A stretch of DNA of 64,000 nt from CAWCDJ01 sp963794265 (GTDB lineage: Bacteria > Acidobacteriota > Terriglobia > Bryobacterales > Bryobacteraceae): the NCBI GenBank assembly GCA_963794265.1, contig CAWCDJ010000003.1, positions 1,240,001 through 1,304,000 on the forward strand, in the 5' to 3' direction. This document shows positions 44,497-54,201 of this stretch, piece by piece. Positions within the stretch are counted from its first letter, which is position 1. Every line of letters begins with the position of its first letter. Below the pieces are notes generated by a model. It was not told where the DNA came from. It did not search any database and was given only the letters and a program-made list of their open reading frames with translations. The translations under genes were made by a program, and so were the position numbers.

Positions 44497-45690
44497 TCAG
44501 GGGCAGCCGGTAGCCGCCTCGCCGGCCTGTTTCGTGAGGTAGTGTAAGGCCGCGTTCACGCCGCCTTGATTATGGGGAATGCCCGCGAGTTCCAGCCCCA
44601 TCTCCACACCGCACAACGTCCCCGCCAGCATCAGCTCGTTGAGATCCCCCAGGTGGCCGATGCGAAACGCGCGCCCCGCGAGTTTGCCCAAGCCCGATCC
44701 AAGCGCCAGGTTGAACCGCTCCAGGGTCACCGCCCTAAGGGCCTTTTCATCGAACCCCGGCGGTACCAGCACCGCTGTCAGCACGTTGCTATACTCCCGC
44801 GGATCGAGCGCCACGATTTCCAGCCCCCATGCGCGCACCGCCCGGCGCGTCGCTTCCGCCAGCCGCGCATGCCGCGCGAAAACCTGTGGCAGGCCCTCTT
44901 CCCGCAGCATGAGCAGCGCTTCCCGCAGCCCGTAGAGAAGGTTCGTCGCCGGCGTGTACGGGAAAAATCCGTGCTCGTTGGCTTCCAGCATCTCCGTCCA
45001 GCGCCAGTAGCTCTTGGGCATCGTGCTGTGCCGGCTCGCTTCGAGTGCGCGCGGGCTGATCGCATTGAAACTCAGCCCCGGCGGCAGCATCAGTCCCTTC
45101 TGCGATCCGCTGACGGTGACGTCGACGCCCCATTCCTCGTGGCGGTAATCGATCGAACCCAGCGAGGAGACCGCATCCACCATCAACAGGGCTGGGTGTC
45201 CCGCTTCGTCCATCGCGCGCCGCACGGCCGCCACGTCCGTGACAACGCCGCTCGAAGTCTCGCTGTGCACCACCGTCACCGCGCGGATCTCATGCCCGCG
45301 ATCCTCACCCAGAATCCCGGCCGCTTGCGCTGCGTTCACCCCGTGGCGCCAGTCGCCGGGCGTGAAGTCCACCCGCAGCCCCAGGTTTCGAGCGGCTCGC
45401 GCCCAGAGGGTAGCGAAATGCCCGGTTTCGAAGGCGAGCACGCGGTCGCCCGGGTTCAGCGTGTTCACCAGCGCCGCTTCCCATGCGCCGGTCGCCGAAG
45501 AAGGATAGACGATCACCGGGCTGCCGGTCTGGAATACCGGCTTCAGCCCGTTCAGGCATTCCTTCGCGAGTTCCGCAAATGCACCGCCGCGATGATCGAT
45601 TACCGCGTTGTCGATTGCTCGCAAGATCCGGTCCGGGACGTTGGTCGGCCCCGGAATCTGGAGAAAATGTCTGCCTGGTTTACGCGCCAT
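44497..45690 (-). CDS. Serine-glyoxylate aminotransferase (class V)
   Basis: This 397-residue PLP enzyme transfers the amino group of serine (or alanine) to glyoxylate, giving glycine and hydroxypyruvate. The N-terminus HFLQIPGPTNVPDRIL is the family hallmark and the PLP Lys lies in VTVSGSQKGLMLPPG. The ATG at 45690 follows the oxidase stop by two bases, so the two genes form an operon. Hydroxypyruvate isomerase and tartronate semialdehyde reductase on the other arm can consume the hydroxypyruvate. Confidence 0.9.
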   Translation of the reverse strand: MARKPGRHFLQIPGPTNVPDRILRAIDNAVIDHRGGAFAELAKECLNGLKPVFQTGSPVIVYPSSATGAWEAALVNTLNPGDRVLAFETGHFATLWARAARNLGLRVDFTPGDWRHGVNAAQAAGILGEDRGHEIRAVTVVHSETSSGVVTDVAAVRRAMDEAGHPALLMVDAVSSLGSIDYRHEEWGVDVTVSGSQKGLMLPPGLSFNAISPRALEASRHSTMPKSYWRWTEMLEANEHGFFPYTPATNLLYGLREALLMLREEGLPQVFARHARLAEATRRAVRAWGLEIVALDPREYSNVLTAVLVPPGFDEKALRAVTLERFNLALGSGLGKLAGRAFRIGHLGDLNELMLAGTLCGVEMGLELAGIPHNQGGVNAALHYLTKQAGEAATGCP

Positions 45691-45692
45691 AG

Positions 45693-48584
45693 TCAGTCCA
45701 GGAGGCTGCGAATCAGGACCGCCGGATGCACCGCTTCGGTGTGCCCGAAGTCGCGAATCTGGTGGCGGCAGGACGTTCCCGGAGCCACCAGAACGTCGCC
45801 CGGCGCCATCTGCCGGACAGCGGGCAGCAATCGCCGCTCCGCAATCGTCCGCGAAACCTCGAAATGCTCCCGGCGATACCCGAAGGAACCGGCCATCCCG
45901 CAGCAGCCGGCGTCCAGATCCACCACCGTCGCCGAAGGAATGCGCGACAGCAGCGCCATGGTTGCCGGCAGCATGCCCATCGACTTCTGGTGGCAATGCC
46001 CATGGAGCATTATCCGCCCCGGTACCTCCCGCAGCGGCAGGTCCAGCGCGCTCGCGAATTCATCGAACAACTGGCAGGCATCCGCCACAATTCGCGCCTT
46101 GTGCTGCTCTTCGCCGCGCAGCAGGTAGGGGGCATCTTCCTTCACCGCCGAAAGACAGCTCGGCTCGCAAAACAGAATCTTCACCCCGCGTTCCGCCAGC
46201 GGAAACAGCCCGGCCACCACCCGCGCGCTATATGCCTTGGCTTCCGCCAGCAGACCCTGGGAAATCAGGGGACGCCCGCAGCATCCGGGGCGGACCACTC
46301 TCACCTGGTAGCCGCCACGCTCCAGAATCTCGAGCGCCGCCGTCCCGATTTCGGGGTCGCAGTGGTTGGTGAAGGTGTCGTTGAACAGGGCCACAGTCCT
46401 GCCATCCGCCGGCCCGCGGAGCCCGTTCGCGGCCAGCCTGCGTTCGAACGTGTCCCGTTTCCATCGCGGCAAAGAGCGCCGCCGGTCGATGCCCAGCATT
46501 CTCTCGTTCAGGCGCTTCGCCAGCCCGGTCTCCTGAATCCGATTGGCCAGCCCCGCGAACCGGCTTCCCCACGCCGCCAACCGGTCCACGTGCCCCAGCG
46601 CGCGCGCTTCGAGCGGAGTGCCGTGGCGGCTCCAATACTGAGCCAGAAACTCGCTCTTCAATCGCGCCACGTCCACTCCCACCGGGCATTCCGCCTTGCA
46701 TGCCCGGCACTCCAGGCAAAGGTCGAGCACTTCGAGGACGTCCTGGTCGCGCAACTCCGCCTCGCCCAATCGGCCGTTCATCGCCAGGCGCAGCGCGTTG
46801 GCACGGCCGCGCGTGGTGTGGGCTTCGTCGCACGTTGCCATGAACGACGGGCACATGGTCCCCGACAGCCGCTTCCGGCAGGCGCCCACCCCGCTGCACA
46901 TCTCGACCGCTCCGCCCATCCCGCCGTACTCCGAATAATCGAACCACGTCGGCGGCTTGGGCGTGACGTAACCGGCTCCGAAGCGCAGGTTTTCCGTGAG
47001 CGGAGGCGAATCCACGATCTTGCCCGGGTTCAAAAGTCCTTCGGGGTCGAAGGTCCGCTTCACCTGCCGGAACGCCTCGTAAAGCACCGGCCCGAACATC
47101 TGCCGCAGGAAGGGGCTGCGCACGTAACCATCGCCGTGCTCCGCGGAAAGGGCACCGCCGAATTCCAGTACCAGGTCCGCTACGTCGTGAGCGATGGCTT
47201 CGAATTTGCGGACGCCCGCTTCCGTTTTCAAATTGATCACCGGCCGCACGTGCAGGCATCCTACGGAAGCATGTGCATAGATTCCCGCCGTGGTTTCATG
47301 CTTGCTGAGGATCTGCAGGAAGCGTTCGATATAGTCGCGCAGTTTCTCCGGCGCTACCGCCGTGTCTTCGACGAACGAAACCGACTTAGCGTCGTCCTTC
47401 ATTGCCATCGAAAGGCCCAGCGAAGCTTCGCGCAGGCTCCACACCCGCGCCTGTTCCTTCGGGTCGGTCTCCGGCCGGTAAGCATATCCCAGGCCGCGCG
47501 CCCGCAGGTCCTGTTCCAATGCCGCTAGGCGCGGGGGCAGATCCTGGTTCGCATCGCCGTAGAACTCCACGCACAAGGTCGCCGCCGGGTCGCCGGGCAA
47601 AAACTGCCGGCGAATCCGTTCGAGGGCCGGGTTCTCGCGGGCGTGGTCCAGAATCGACTTGTCCATGATCTCGACCGCCGACGGCTGATGCTCCAGAACT
47701 ACCGGGGTCGCTGCCAGCGCCTCCAGCAGGTCGGCGAACAGGATCACCATCAATGCTTTGGCTTTCGGCAGCGGCACCAGCCGCAGCTTGGCTTCGAGCG
47801 TGATCCCCAGCGTGCCCTCGGAGCCCACCATGATCCTGGTCATGTTGACCGGCTTCGAACCTGAAGTAAACTCATCCAGGTTGTAGCCGCCCACATGGCG
47901 CATGATCTTGGGATAGCGCCGCTCGATTTCCCCGGCATGCGTCCGCGCCAGTTCCAGCACCGTGCGATAGCAGGCCGCTTCCAACGTGTCGCCCGACGGA
48001 ATCTCCGTCCGTGAGATTTCCCGGAATTCCACCACGCTCCCGTCCGCCAGCGCTACCGTCTGCTCCAGAACGTGGTCGATGGTCTTGCCGTAGAGCACGC
48101 TGCGGGCGCCGCTCGAATTGTTGGCCATCATCCCGCCGATGGTCGCCCGGCTGGCGGTGGAAATGTCCGGCGCAAAGCGCAGCCCCAGCGGCTGGAGGTG
48201 GCGGTTCAACTCGTCCAGCACGATTCCCGGCTCGACGCGCGCCCAGCGCTCCTCCGCGTTTACTTCCAACAAGCGGTTGTAATACTTGGAAGTGTCGATT
48301 TGCAGCCCGGCGCCGATCGCCTGTCCCGCTTGCGACGTGCCTCCGCCGCGCATCGTGATCGGGCAATGAAATCGACGGCAGATCGCCAGTGTCCGGAGAA
48401 TATCTTCGCGGCTTTTCGGAATCACCACTCCTGCCGGCACCACCTGGTAAACACTGGCGTCGGTGGCGTATAGCGCGCGCGTGAGCGAGTCGAACCGCAC
48501 CTCCCCGCCGATTCCGGAAACCAACTCGCGCCGCAACCCTTCGCGGTCGACCGGCGGCGCCGCCGCTATCGGCACCAGGTGCAT
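45693..48584 (-). CDS. FAD-linked 2-hydroxyacid oxidase fused to Fe-S/CCG domains (glycolate or D-lactate dehydrogenase)
   Basis: This 963-residue fusion has a PCMH-type FAD domain (PITMRGGGTSQAGQAIGAGLQID, LDELNRHLQPLGLRFAPDIST, IGGMMANNSSGARS), an FAD-oxidase C-terminal domain, a 4Fe-4S segment (CLECRACKAECPVG) and two CCG domains (CEPSCLSAV, HCHQKS, LDAGCCGMAGSFGY). It combines GlcD- and GlcF-like parts in one chain. It would oxidise glycolate or D-lactate and pass electrons to quinone. ATG at 48584 was chosen; upstream codons are not protein-like. Context favours glycolate. Confidence 0.85.
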   Translation of the reverse strand: MHLVPIAAAPPVDREGLRRELVSGIGGEVRFDSLTRALYATDASVYQVVPAGVVIPKSREDILRTLAICRRFHCPITMRGGGTSQAGQAIGAGLQIDTSKYYNRLLEVNAEERWARVEPGIVLDELNRHLQPLGLRFAPDISTASRATIGGMMANNSSGARSVLYGKTIDHVLEQTVALADGSVVEFREISRTEIPSGDTLEAACYRTVLELARTHAGEIERRYPKIMRHVGGYNLDEFTSGSKPVNMTRIMVGSEGTLGITLEAKLRLVPLPKAKALMVILFADLLEALAATPVVLEHQPSAVEIMDKSILDHARENPALERIRRQFLPGDPAATLCVEFYGDANQDLPPRLAALEQDLRARGLGYAYRPETDPKEQARVWSLREASLGLSMAMKDDAKSVSFVEDTAVAPEKLRDYIERFLQILSKHETTAGIYAHASVGCLHVRPVINLKTEAGVRKFEAIAHDVADLVLEFGGALSAEHGDGYVRSPFLRQMFGPVLYEAFRQVKRTFDPEGLLNPGKIVDSPPLTENLRFGAGYVTPKPPTWFDYSEYGGMGGAVEMCSGVGACRKRLSGTMCPSFMATCDEAHTTRGRANALRLAMNGRLGEAELRDQDVLEVLDLCLECRACKAECPVGVDVARLKSEFLAQYWSRHGTPLEARALGHVDRLAAWGSRFAGLANRIQETGLAKRLNERMLGIDRRRSLPRWKRDTFERRLAANGLRGPADGRTVALFNDTFTNHCDPEIGTAALEILERGGYQVRVVRPGCCGRPLISQGLLAEAKAYSARVVAGLFPLAERGVKILFCEPSCLSAVKEDAPYLLRGEEQHKARIVADACQLFDEFASALDLPLREVPGRIMLHGHCHQKSMGMLPATMALLSRIPSATVVDLDAGCCGMAGSFGYRREHFEVSRTIAERRLLPAVRQMAPGDVLVAPGTSCRHQIRDFGHTEAVHPAVLIRSLLD

Positions 48585-48796
48585 GGCCTTAAGCTTATCC
48601 AATTTGCATCCCCGACAGCTATCAATGGCGGAGGCACGGACTTGCCCGCCACGGCAGCCGCGGATCAATCCGCCGGCCGCGTCTGACCCGAGTTCCTGGC
48701 GCGACAAGCCGCGCAATTATCCACTAAACCTGAGGTTCAAACGTCTGATAGCTCGCGGTTGACATAGTGGGCTGATTGTCATACCTTCAGGAATCT

Positions 48797-50422
48797 ATGT
48801 CCCAGCAAGATTACCTGCCCCTGGGCGCAAACCTCGTCGTGTCGGCGACCATTGCGGCGATTCCCGTTATCGTTTTGCTTTACTTTCTGGGCATCAGGCG
48901 AACCAGTGCGTGGAAGGCATCGCTGTTCGGTCTGGCGGGAGCGCTCCTGATCGCGCTCTTGTTTTATCGAATGCCGGCAGGCACGGCGGTTAGCGCCGTT
49001 GGCTACGGCGCCGCGTTCGGGCTGTTTCCCATCTGTTGGATCATCATCTGGGCGATCTTCCTATACAGGATTACGGTCGAGACCGGACAGTTCAAAATCG
49101 TCAAGGACTCGATCGGCAGCCTGACTACCGACCGCCGGTTGCAGGCGCTTCTTATCGCATTTGCGTTTGGTGCGTTCATCGAGGGCGCCGCGGGCTTCGG
49201 CGCGCCGGTCGCGGTCGCGGCGGCCATGCTCACCGGCCTCGGTTTCTCACCGTTCTACGCGGCTGGTATCTGCCTGTTGGCCAACACGGCGCCCGTGGCC
49301 TTTGGCTCGATCGGCATCCCGGTCGTGACGCTGGCTGGCATCACGGGTTTGCCCCTCGATCGCCTGAGCGCCGCCGTGGGACGGATTTCCACTCCTCTCT
49401 CTCTCCTGGTGCCTGTGTACCTGATTGTGGTGATGGGGGGCTGGAAAGCTCTGCGCGGAGTCTGGCCGAACCTGATCGCCTGCGCCGTGCCCTTCGCGGC
49501 GGTGCATTTCGTAGTTTCCAATTATGTCGGGCCACAACTGACGGACATCCTGAGCGCGCTGACCGGGATGGGCACCCTGGCATTGTCTTTGAAGTTCTGG
49601 AAACCCACCGACAGAATCAAGCTCGAAGGGGAACACGAAGCACCGGCGGTGACGGAGCACCATCCTGCGCGCGCGTTGCTGCTGGCGTGGTTCCCGTACA
49701 TCCTGCTCGTCGTCTTCGTGCTGTTCTGGGGAATGGATCCGTTCAAGTCCTGGCTGAATTCGGCAACCATGACGTTCGGCTGGCCCGGGTTGCACAACCA
49801 GATTCTGCGAATGCCGCCGGTGGTGGCCAAACCGCTGCCCTATCCGGCTATCTTCTCGTTCAACTTCCTATCGGCGGCCGGCACGTCGGTTATGTTCGCC
49901 TCGCTGCTTTCCGCGATGGTGCTCGGGCTGTCGCCGCGGCGGTGCTGCGCTCTATTCGGCGCGACTCTCAAACAGTTGGCCGCTCCCATCGTGACGGTTG
50001 CCGCCGTCCTCGGCCTGGCGTTTCTCATGAACTACTGCGGAGCTACCGGAACCCTGGGACTGGCCTTCGCGGCCACGCACGGAATGTTTCCGTTCTTTGG
50101 GACGCTGCTCGGATGGGTGGGCGTCTTTCTGACCGGCTCCGATACTTCTTCGAACGCGCTATTCGGAAACCTGCAGGTGGTGACCGCGCATCAATTGCAT
50201 CTCAGCCCGGTGCTGATGGCGGCGGCGAATTCGACCGGCGGCGTGATGGGGAAGATGATCAGCCTCCAGAGCATCGCGGTCGCATCCGCCGCGACCGGAA
50301 TGGCGTCGCAGGACGAAGCCAGGTTGTTCCGGTTCACGCTGCGCCACAGCATTCTTCTGGCGTTTGTGGTGGGTCTGATCGTGGTTGTTTTCGCCTACGT
50401 CGTCCCGCAATGGGTGCCTTAG
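48797..50422 (+). CDS. LctP/GlcA-family lactate/glycolate permease
   Basis: This 541-residue inner-membrane transporter has about 13 helices and the LctP-family stretch GAFIEGAAGFGAPVAVAAAMLTGLGFSPFYAAG, plus GSIGIPVVTLAGITGL. It imports lactate or glycolate with protons. ATG at 48797 has AGGA upstream. It is divergent from the oxidase operon across a 212-base gap that holds a perfect TTGACA at 48759-48764 without a clear -10. Downstream hyi and reductase genes argue for glycolate. Confidence 0.88.
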   Translation: MSQQDYLPLGANLVVSATIAAIPVIVLLYFLGIRRTSAWKASLFGLAGALLIALLFYRMPAGTAVSAVGYGAAFGLFPICWIIIWAIFLYRITVETGQFKIVKDSIGSLTTDRRLQALLIAFAFGAFIEGAAGFGAPVAVAAAMLTGLGFSPFYAAGICLLANTAPVAFGSIGIPVVTLAGITGLPLDRLSAAVGRISTPLSLLVPVYLIVVMGGWKALRGVWPNLIACAVPFAAVHFVVSNYVGPQLTDILSALTGMGTLALSLKFWKPTDRIKLEGEHEAPAVTEHHPARALLLAWFPYILLVVFVLFWGMDPFKSWLNSATMTFGWPGLHNQILRMPPVVAKPLPYPAIFSFNFLSAAGTSVMFASLLSAMVLGLSPRRCCALFGATLKQLAAPIVTVAAVLGLAFLMNYCGATGTLGLAFAATHGMFPFFGTLLGWVGVFLTGSDTSSNALFGNLQVVTAHQLHLSPVLMAAANSTGGVMGKMISLQSIAVASAATGMASQDEARLFRFTLRHSILLAFVVGLIVVVFAYVVPQWVP

Positions 50423-50544
50423 CAGGTTGCTGAAAAGGCTTAGCCGCAGATAACGCGGATGTTGAACGCGAATCAAAACAGACGACGGGTTTGTCCGCAT
50501 CTGCTGGAGGATTTAATCTACAGATTGGCCAGGGAAATTGAAAA

Positions 50545-51330
50545 ATGCCAAAATTCGCCGCAAACCTGACGATGATGTTTACCGAAGTCCCCTTCCTCGA
50601 TCGCTTCGCCGCCGCTGCCGATGCCGGATTCGAAGGGGTAGAGTTTCTGTTCCCATATGAGCATCCGGCCGAAGCTGTTGCCAGTCAGCTTCAACGCTCC
50701 GGCCTGGAGAATGTGATGTTCAACATGCCGCCCGGGGATTGGGCCGCCGGCGACCGCGGCATCGCATGCATTCCGGGGCGGGAAGCGGAATTCCGGGCGG
50801 GCGTGGACAAGGCGCTGCTGTATGCCACCCAGATGGGAACCACGCGGCTGCACGCGATGGCTGGCATCGCGCCCGCCGGCGTGGATCGCGATGTCTGCCG
50901 CGAGACGCTCATCGCGAACTTGAAATACGCGGCCGCAAAGCTTTCCGCCGGGAACATTACTTTGTTGCTGGAGGCAATCAACAACCGCGACATGCCTGGT
51001 TTCTTCGTCTCGACCCAGGCCGAATCGTTTGCTGTTTGCAGCGCCGTTGGCGCGCCGAATATCGCGATGCAGATGGACTGCTATCACATCCAGGTCGCGG
51101 AAGGGGATATCTCGACGAAACTGAGGCGCTACGCGCCGCATTGCGGCCACATTCAGATTGCGGGCGTTCCCGAGCGGCACGAACCGAGCACCGGCGAGAT
51201 CCGGTACGAATATCTGTTCCAACTCCTCGATGAGATCGGTTATACCGGTTGGGTAGGTTGCGAGTACCGTCCTTCGGGCAGAACCGTAGACGGATTGAAC
51301 TGGTTCAAAGCGAAGGCTGCTGCCCTCTGA
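50545..51330 (+). CDS. hyi: Hydroxypyruvate isomerase
   Basis: This 261-residue TIM-barrel enzyme interconverts hydroxypyruvate and tartronate semialdehyde. It begins MPKFAANLTMMFTEVPFLDRFAAAADAGFEGVEFLFPYE and has the metal/active-site Glu segments LLLEAINNRDMPGFF and QMDCYHIQVAEGD, then GHIQIAGVPERHEPSTGEI and WVGCEYRP. It lies between the permease and the reductase. The 122-base gap before it contains the inexact repeat of a CCGCAGAT-type motif seen widely in soil bacteria. Confidence 0.92.
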   Translation: MPKFAANLTMMFTEVPFLDRFAAAADAGFEGVEFLFPYEHPAEAVASQLQRSGLENVMFNMPPGDWAAGDRGIACIPGREAEFRAGVDKALLYATQMGTTRLHAMAGIAPAGVDRDVCRETLIANLKYAAAKLSAGNITLLLEAINNRDMPGFFVSTQAESFAVCSAVGAPNIAMQMDCYHIQVAEGDISTKLRRYAPHCGHIQIAGVPERHEPSTGEIRYEYLFQLLDEIGYTGWVGCEYRPSGRTVDGLNWFKAKAAAL

Positions 51331-51385
51331 TTGCCGGCCGGCTCCGGCCGCGCGCGGCTAAGAGCAATTCGAGAAAGGAAACGAA

Positions 51386-52294
51386 ATGGCGAAAATCGGA
51401 TTTGTAGGGCTTGGGATCATGGGCCGCCCCATGGTCAGGAACTTACTGAAAGGCGGACACGAAGTAGTCGCCTTTGATATCGTGCCGCATCTCGTGGACG
51501 CCGCGGTTGCGGATGGTGCCGAGCGGGGAGACTCCGGCCGTGAGGTTGCCGGGCTGTCGGAGTTGACGATCACCATGCTTCCCGATGGTCCCCAAGTGGA
51601 AGAGGCGGTGCTCGGAGCGGGAGGGGTGCTGGAGGGTGCGGGGCGCGGGAGCCTGTTGATCGACATGAGTTCGATCAATCCCCTGGTTTCGCAGAGGATC
51701 GCCGCGGCCTGTTCAGAAAGAGGCGTCGATTTTCTGGATGCGCCGGTGAGCGGCGGCGAGCCGAAGGCCATCGACGGGACTCTCGCCATCATGGTGGGTG
51801 GCAAGCCCGAAGTTTTCGAACGCGCGCTCCCGGTCTTGAAGCTGATGGGCTCGACCGTGACGCTCACCGGCCCGGCGGGCGCCGGCAACGTAACCAAGCT
51901 CGCCAACCAGATCATGGTGGCCTGCAATATAGCGGCCATGGGGGAAGCGCTGGTGCTGGCCACGCAGTGCGGAATCGATCCCGAAGTGGTGTTTCAGGCC
52001 GTGAAGAGCGGCCTGGCGGGCAGCACCGTCCTCAACGCCAAGGCGCCCATGGTGCTCGATCGCAATTTCAAACCGGGATTCCGCATCTGTTTGCACCAGA
52101 AAGATCTGCGAAACGCGCTGCTGGCGGCCGAAGCAAATAAGGTCGCGCTGCCTCTGACGAGTCTCGTGCAACAGATGCTGATGGCTTTGATGAATCAGGG
52201 AAAAGGCGACTGCGATCATTCCGCCCTGGTGACATTCACCGAACAGTTGGCCGGGGCCGAGGTTAAGCGGGGCCGGCCGGCAGGGGCCGTTTAG
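51386..52294 (+). CDS. garR: 2-Hydroxy-3-oxopropionate (tartronate semialdehyde) reductase
   Basis: This 302-residue beta-hydroxyacid dehydrogenase starts with the Rossmann motif GFVGLGIMGRPMVRNLLKGGHEV. The substrate loop DAPVSGGEPKAIDGTLAIMVGG and the catalytic Lys in GAGNVTKLANQIMVA are present. It reduces tartronate semialdehyde to D-glycerate with NAD(P)H. It is 55 bases downstream of hyi and preceded by AGAAAGGAAAC, and so completes the hydroxypyruvate branch. Confidence 0.92.
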   Translation: MAKIGFVGLGIMGRPMVRNLLKGGHEVVAFDIVPHLVDAAVADGAERGDSGREVAGLSELTITMLPDGPQVEEAVLGAGGVLEGAGRGSLLIDMSSINPLVSQRIAAACSERGVDFLDAPVSGGEPKAIDGTLAIMVGGKPEVFERALPVLKLMGSTVTLTGPAGAGNVTKLANQIMVACNIAAMGEALVLATQCGIDPEVVFQAVKSGLAGSTVLNAKAPMVLDRNFKPGFRICLHQKDLRNALLAAEANKVALPLTSLVQQMLMALMNQGKGDCDHSALVTFTEQLAGAEVKRGRPAGAV

Positions 52295-52434
52295 CAGCCA
52301 GCCGCGCCGGTTGCCTCGTTTGGCGGCTACGTCCCGGGCATGCGGCGCGGCTTTGATACAATACTGGCAATCAGCGTCTGCGGGAAGGCCGGGTCGCCAC
52401 CCCTGGTTCCCAGCGCGGGGCCGACCGGCAGCTT

Positions 52435-53367
52435 ATGGATTTCGATCAACTCCATACCTTCTTGGAAATTGTGCGGCTGAAGAGCTTCTCGAAAGCCGCT
52501 CAGACGTGCTATCGCACGCAGCCTGCGATCAGCGCGCAGGTCCGCCAACTGGAACAGGAACTGCGGGCGGAGCTGTTCGAAAGGTTCGGAAGCCGCATTT
52601 CGCTGACCACCGCGGGAAGAATTTTCGCCGGATACGCCGAGCAGATGCTCGATCTCCGCCGCCGGGCGCAGAACGCCATCGCCGAACTCGAGAGCAATCC
52701 GCGGGGCGAACTGGTGATCGCGGCCAACGAAGCCACCTGCATTTACGTGTTGCCCACCGTGTTTTCACAATTCCGGCAGCTCTTTCCGGCGGTGCAGCTT
52801 CAGGTGAATCGTTCCTATGGCGCGCATGTGGTCGAGGCGGTGCTCGACAATTCCGCGGACTTCGGGCTGACTCAGCTCCCGATCAGTGAAAAGCGGCTTC
52901 AGATCGTCCACGTGCATGAAGACGAAATCAAGCTGATCGTTCCGGCTGGACATCCGCTGGCCGCAAAATCTTCGGCCGCTCCGGCGGACCTGACGGAATT
53001 CTTCCTGGTGCTGCCTCAGCAGGGCAAGACGCGGGCGCGCCTGAATGCCTGGCTCGAACCGGTGGAGGACGAGGTTCACATTTCCATGGAACTCGATTCG
53101 ACGGAAATGATGAAGCGGTTTGTGATGGCCGGGATGGGAATCAGCTTCCTGGCGGCTTCGAATTGCCGCGAGGAAGTGGCGTCCGGAAAGCTGCGGGCCA
53201 TTTCCCTGTCGCCGGAACCCATGGTGCGCCGACTTGGGTTAATCTATCGGAAGGACAAAGCTCTCTCCAAAGCGGCCCTGGGCTTCATCCGGGTCGTGCT
53301 GGATAATGTTGGGGATGAAGTCGGGGGTGGAAAGAACCCCGAAACTCCCCGAGTGGTCGCGCAATGA
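52435..53367 (+). CDS. LysR-family transcriptional regulator
   Basis: This 310-residue regulator has an N-terminal winged HTH (MDFDQLHTFLEIVRLKSFSKAAQTCYRTQPAISAQVRQLEQEL) and a periplasmic-binding-protein-like effector domain. It follows the glyoxylate-pathway genes at a 140-base distance in the same direction and is the likely regulator of the locus, responding to an organic acid. Its stop overlaps the start of the next gene (ATGA). Confidence 0.9.
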   Translation: MDFDQLHTFLEIVRLKSFSKAAQTCYRTQPAISAQVRQLEQELRAELFERFGSRISLTTAGRIFAGYAEQMLDLRRRAQNAIAELESNPRGELVIAANEATCIYVLPTVFSQFRQLFPAVQLQVNRSYGAHVVEAVLDNSADFGLTQLPISEKRLQIVHVHEDEIKLIVPAGHPLAAKSSAAPADLTEFFLVLPQQGKTRARLNAWLEPVEDEVHISMELDSTEMMKRFVMAGMGISFLAASNCREEVASGKLRAISLSPEPMVRRLGLIYRKDKALSKAALGFIRVVLDNVGDEVGGGKNPETPRVVAQ

Positions 53368-53795
53368 CCTGCCATCGGTGCCTCAAGAATATCGACCCCT
53401 CCGCTGTCCGCTGCCCTTATTGCGGAGAGCCGAATCCCGAGGCATGGGAGCTGTACCAGACCTCGACCGTGTTCATCGCGGCCGGTAGAACCCACACCGT
53501 CTACCGCTCGGTGGAGGAAGTTCCGCAAGGGCTGCGAAACCTGCTGGTAAAATCGACCAACTCCAGCAATTCGGCCACGATTCTGATTGCCGACCGGCGG
53601 GGGAGGCAGGAAGTCGCCCGGGCTATGCGGAATCTGCCGGGGCCGTCCCAGCGCCGCCTGATGCGCTCGATCCTCGGTTCGCGGGCGCCAACGCTTTCCG
53701 AATGGATCACGCCCGGCCGGCGGCGCGCCATCATCGGGGTGGTGGTTCTGGCTGCCCTCATGCTGATCGGCGTGGTCTTCACCCACACCTGGTAA
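53364..53795 (+). CDS. Zinc-ribbon protein with one C-terminal membrane helix
   Basis: This 143-residue protein opens with a zinc ribbon (CHRCLKNIDPSAVRCPYCGEP), has a soluble middle region and ends in a single membrane helix (AIIGVVVLAALMLIGVVFTHTW), so it is tail-anchored with its ribbon inside the cell. ATGA overlap with the LysR gene suggests coupled translation. No family or function recognised. Confidence 0.65.
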   Translation: MTCHRCLKNIDPSAVRCPYCGEPNPEAWELYQTSTVFIAAGRTHTVYRSVEEVPQGLRNLLVKSTNSSNSATILIADRRGRQEVARAMRNLPGPSQRRLMRSILGSRAPTLSEWITPGRRRAIIGVVVLAALMLIGVVFTHTW

Positions 53796-53847
53796 CCGCC
53801 GTTACGGAATCTCTACAGTTTCCGCGCTCCAGGCCGATAAATGAGGT

Positions 53848-54201
53848 ATGGAGCAACGCCGTGAACCCCGGTTTCGGACCGACCAGCCCGTCACACTGAC
53901 TGTCCTGGGAGAAGGTGAATCTGTCGTGCAGGCGCGCGTCAAGAACGTCTCGGGGCGCGGTTTGGGGCTGGAGGTCGCCAACGCGATCCCGTCGGGCGCG
54001 GCGGTGAAAATTGAAGTCGCAGACGCTATTTTTCTGGCCGAGGCGGTCTTCTGCAGACGCGACCAGGACAGCTACTTCGTCGGCGTAGCGCTCGAACAGG
54101 TGCTTTCGGGACTGGCGGAACTCGGCAGAATCCTCCAGGAATACCAGGACGAACCTTCAGGAGTTCAGCGCCCGTACTCCGTGAACGAACGCCGTGAATA
54201 G
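53848..54201 (+). CDS. PilZ-domain protein
   Basis: This 117-residue protein consists of a PilZ domain: the c-di-GMP-binding arginines sit in RREPRFR (residues 4-10) and the N-x-S-x2-G motif is NVSGRG (33-38). It would bind cyclic-di-GMP and pass the signal to an unknown partner. The gene stands alone; a possible small gene overlaps its end on the other strand. Confidence 0.85.
   Translation: MEQRREPRFRTDQPVTLTVLGEGESVVQARVKNVSGRGLGLEVANAIPSGAAVKIEVADAIFLAEAVFCRRDQDSYFVGVALEQVLSGLAELGRILQEYQDEPSGVQRPYSVNERRE

Noticed and set aside
50430..50510. CCGCAGATAACGCGG-like motif between the permease and hyi as a regulatory site
   Set aside because: Similar motifs occur as scattered filler-like repeats in many soil bacteria; only one copy with a partial second is visible here, so no specific role can be supported.
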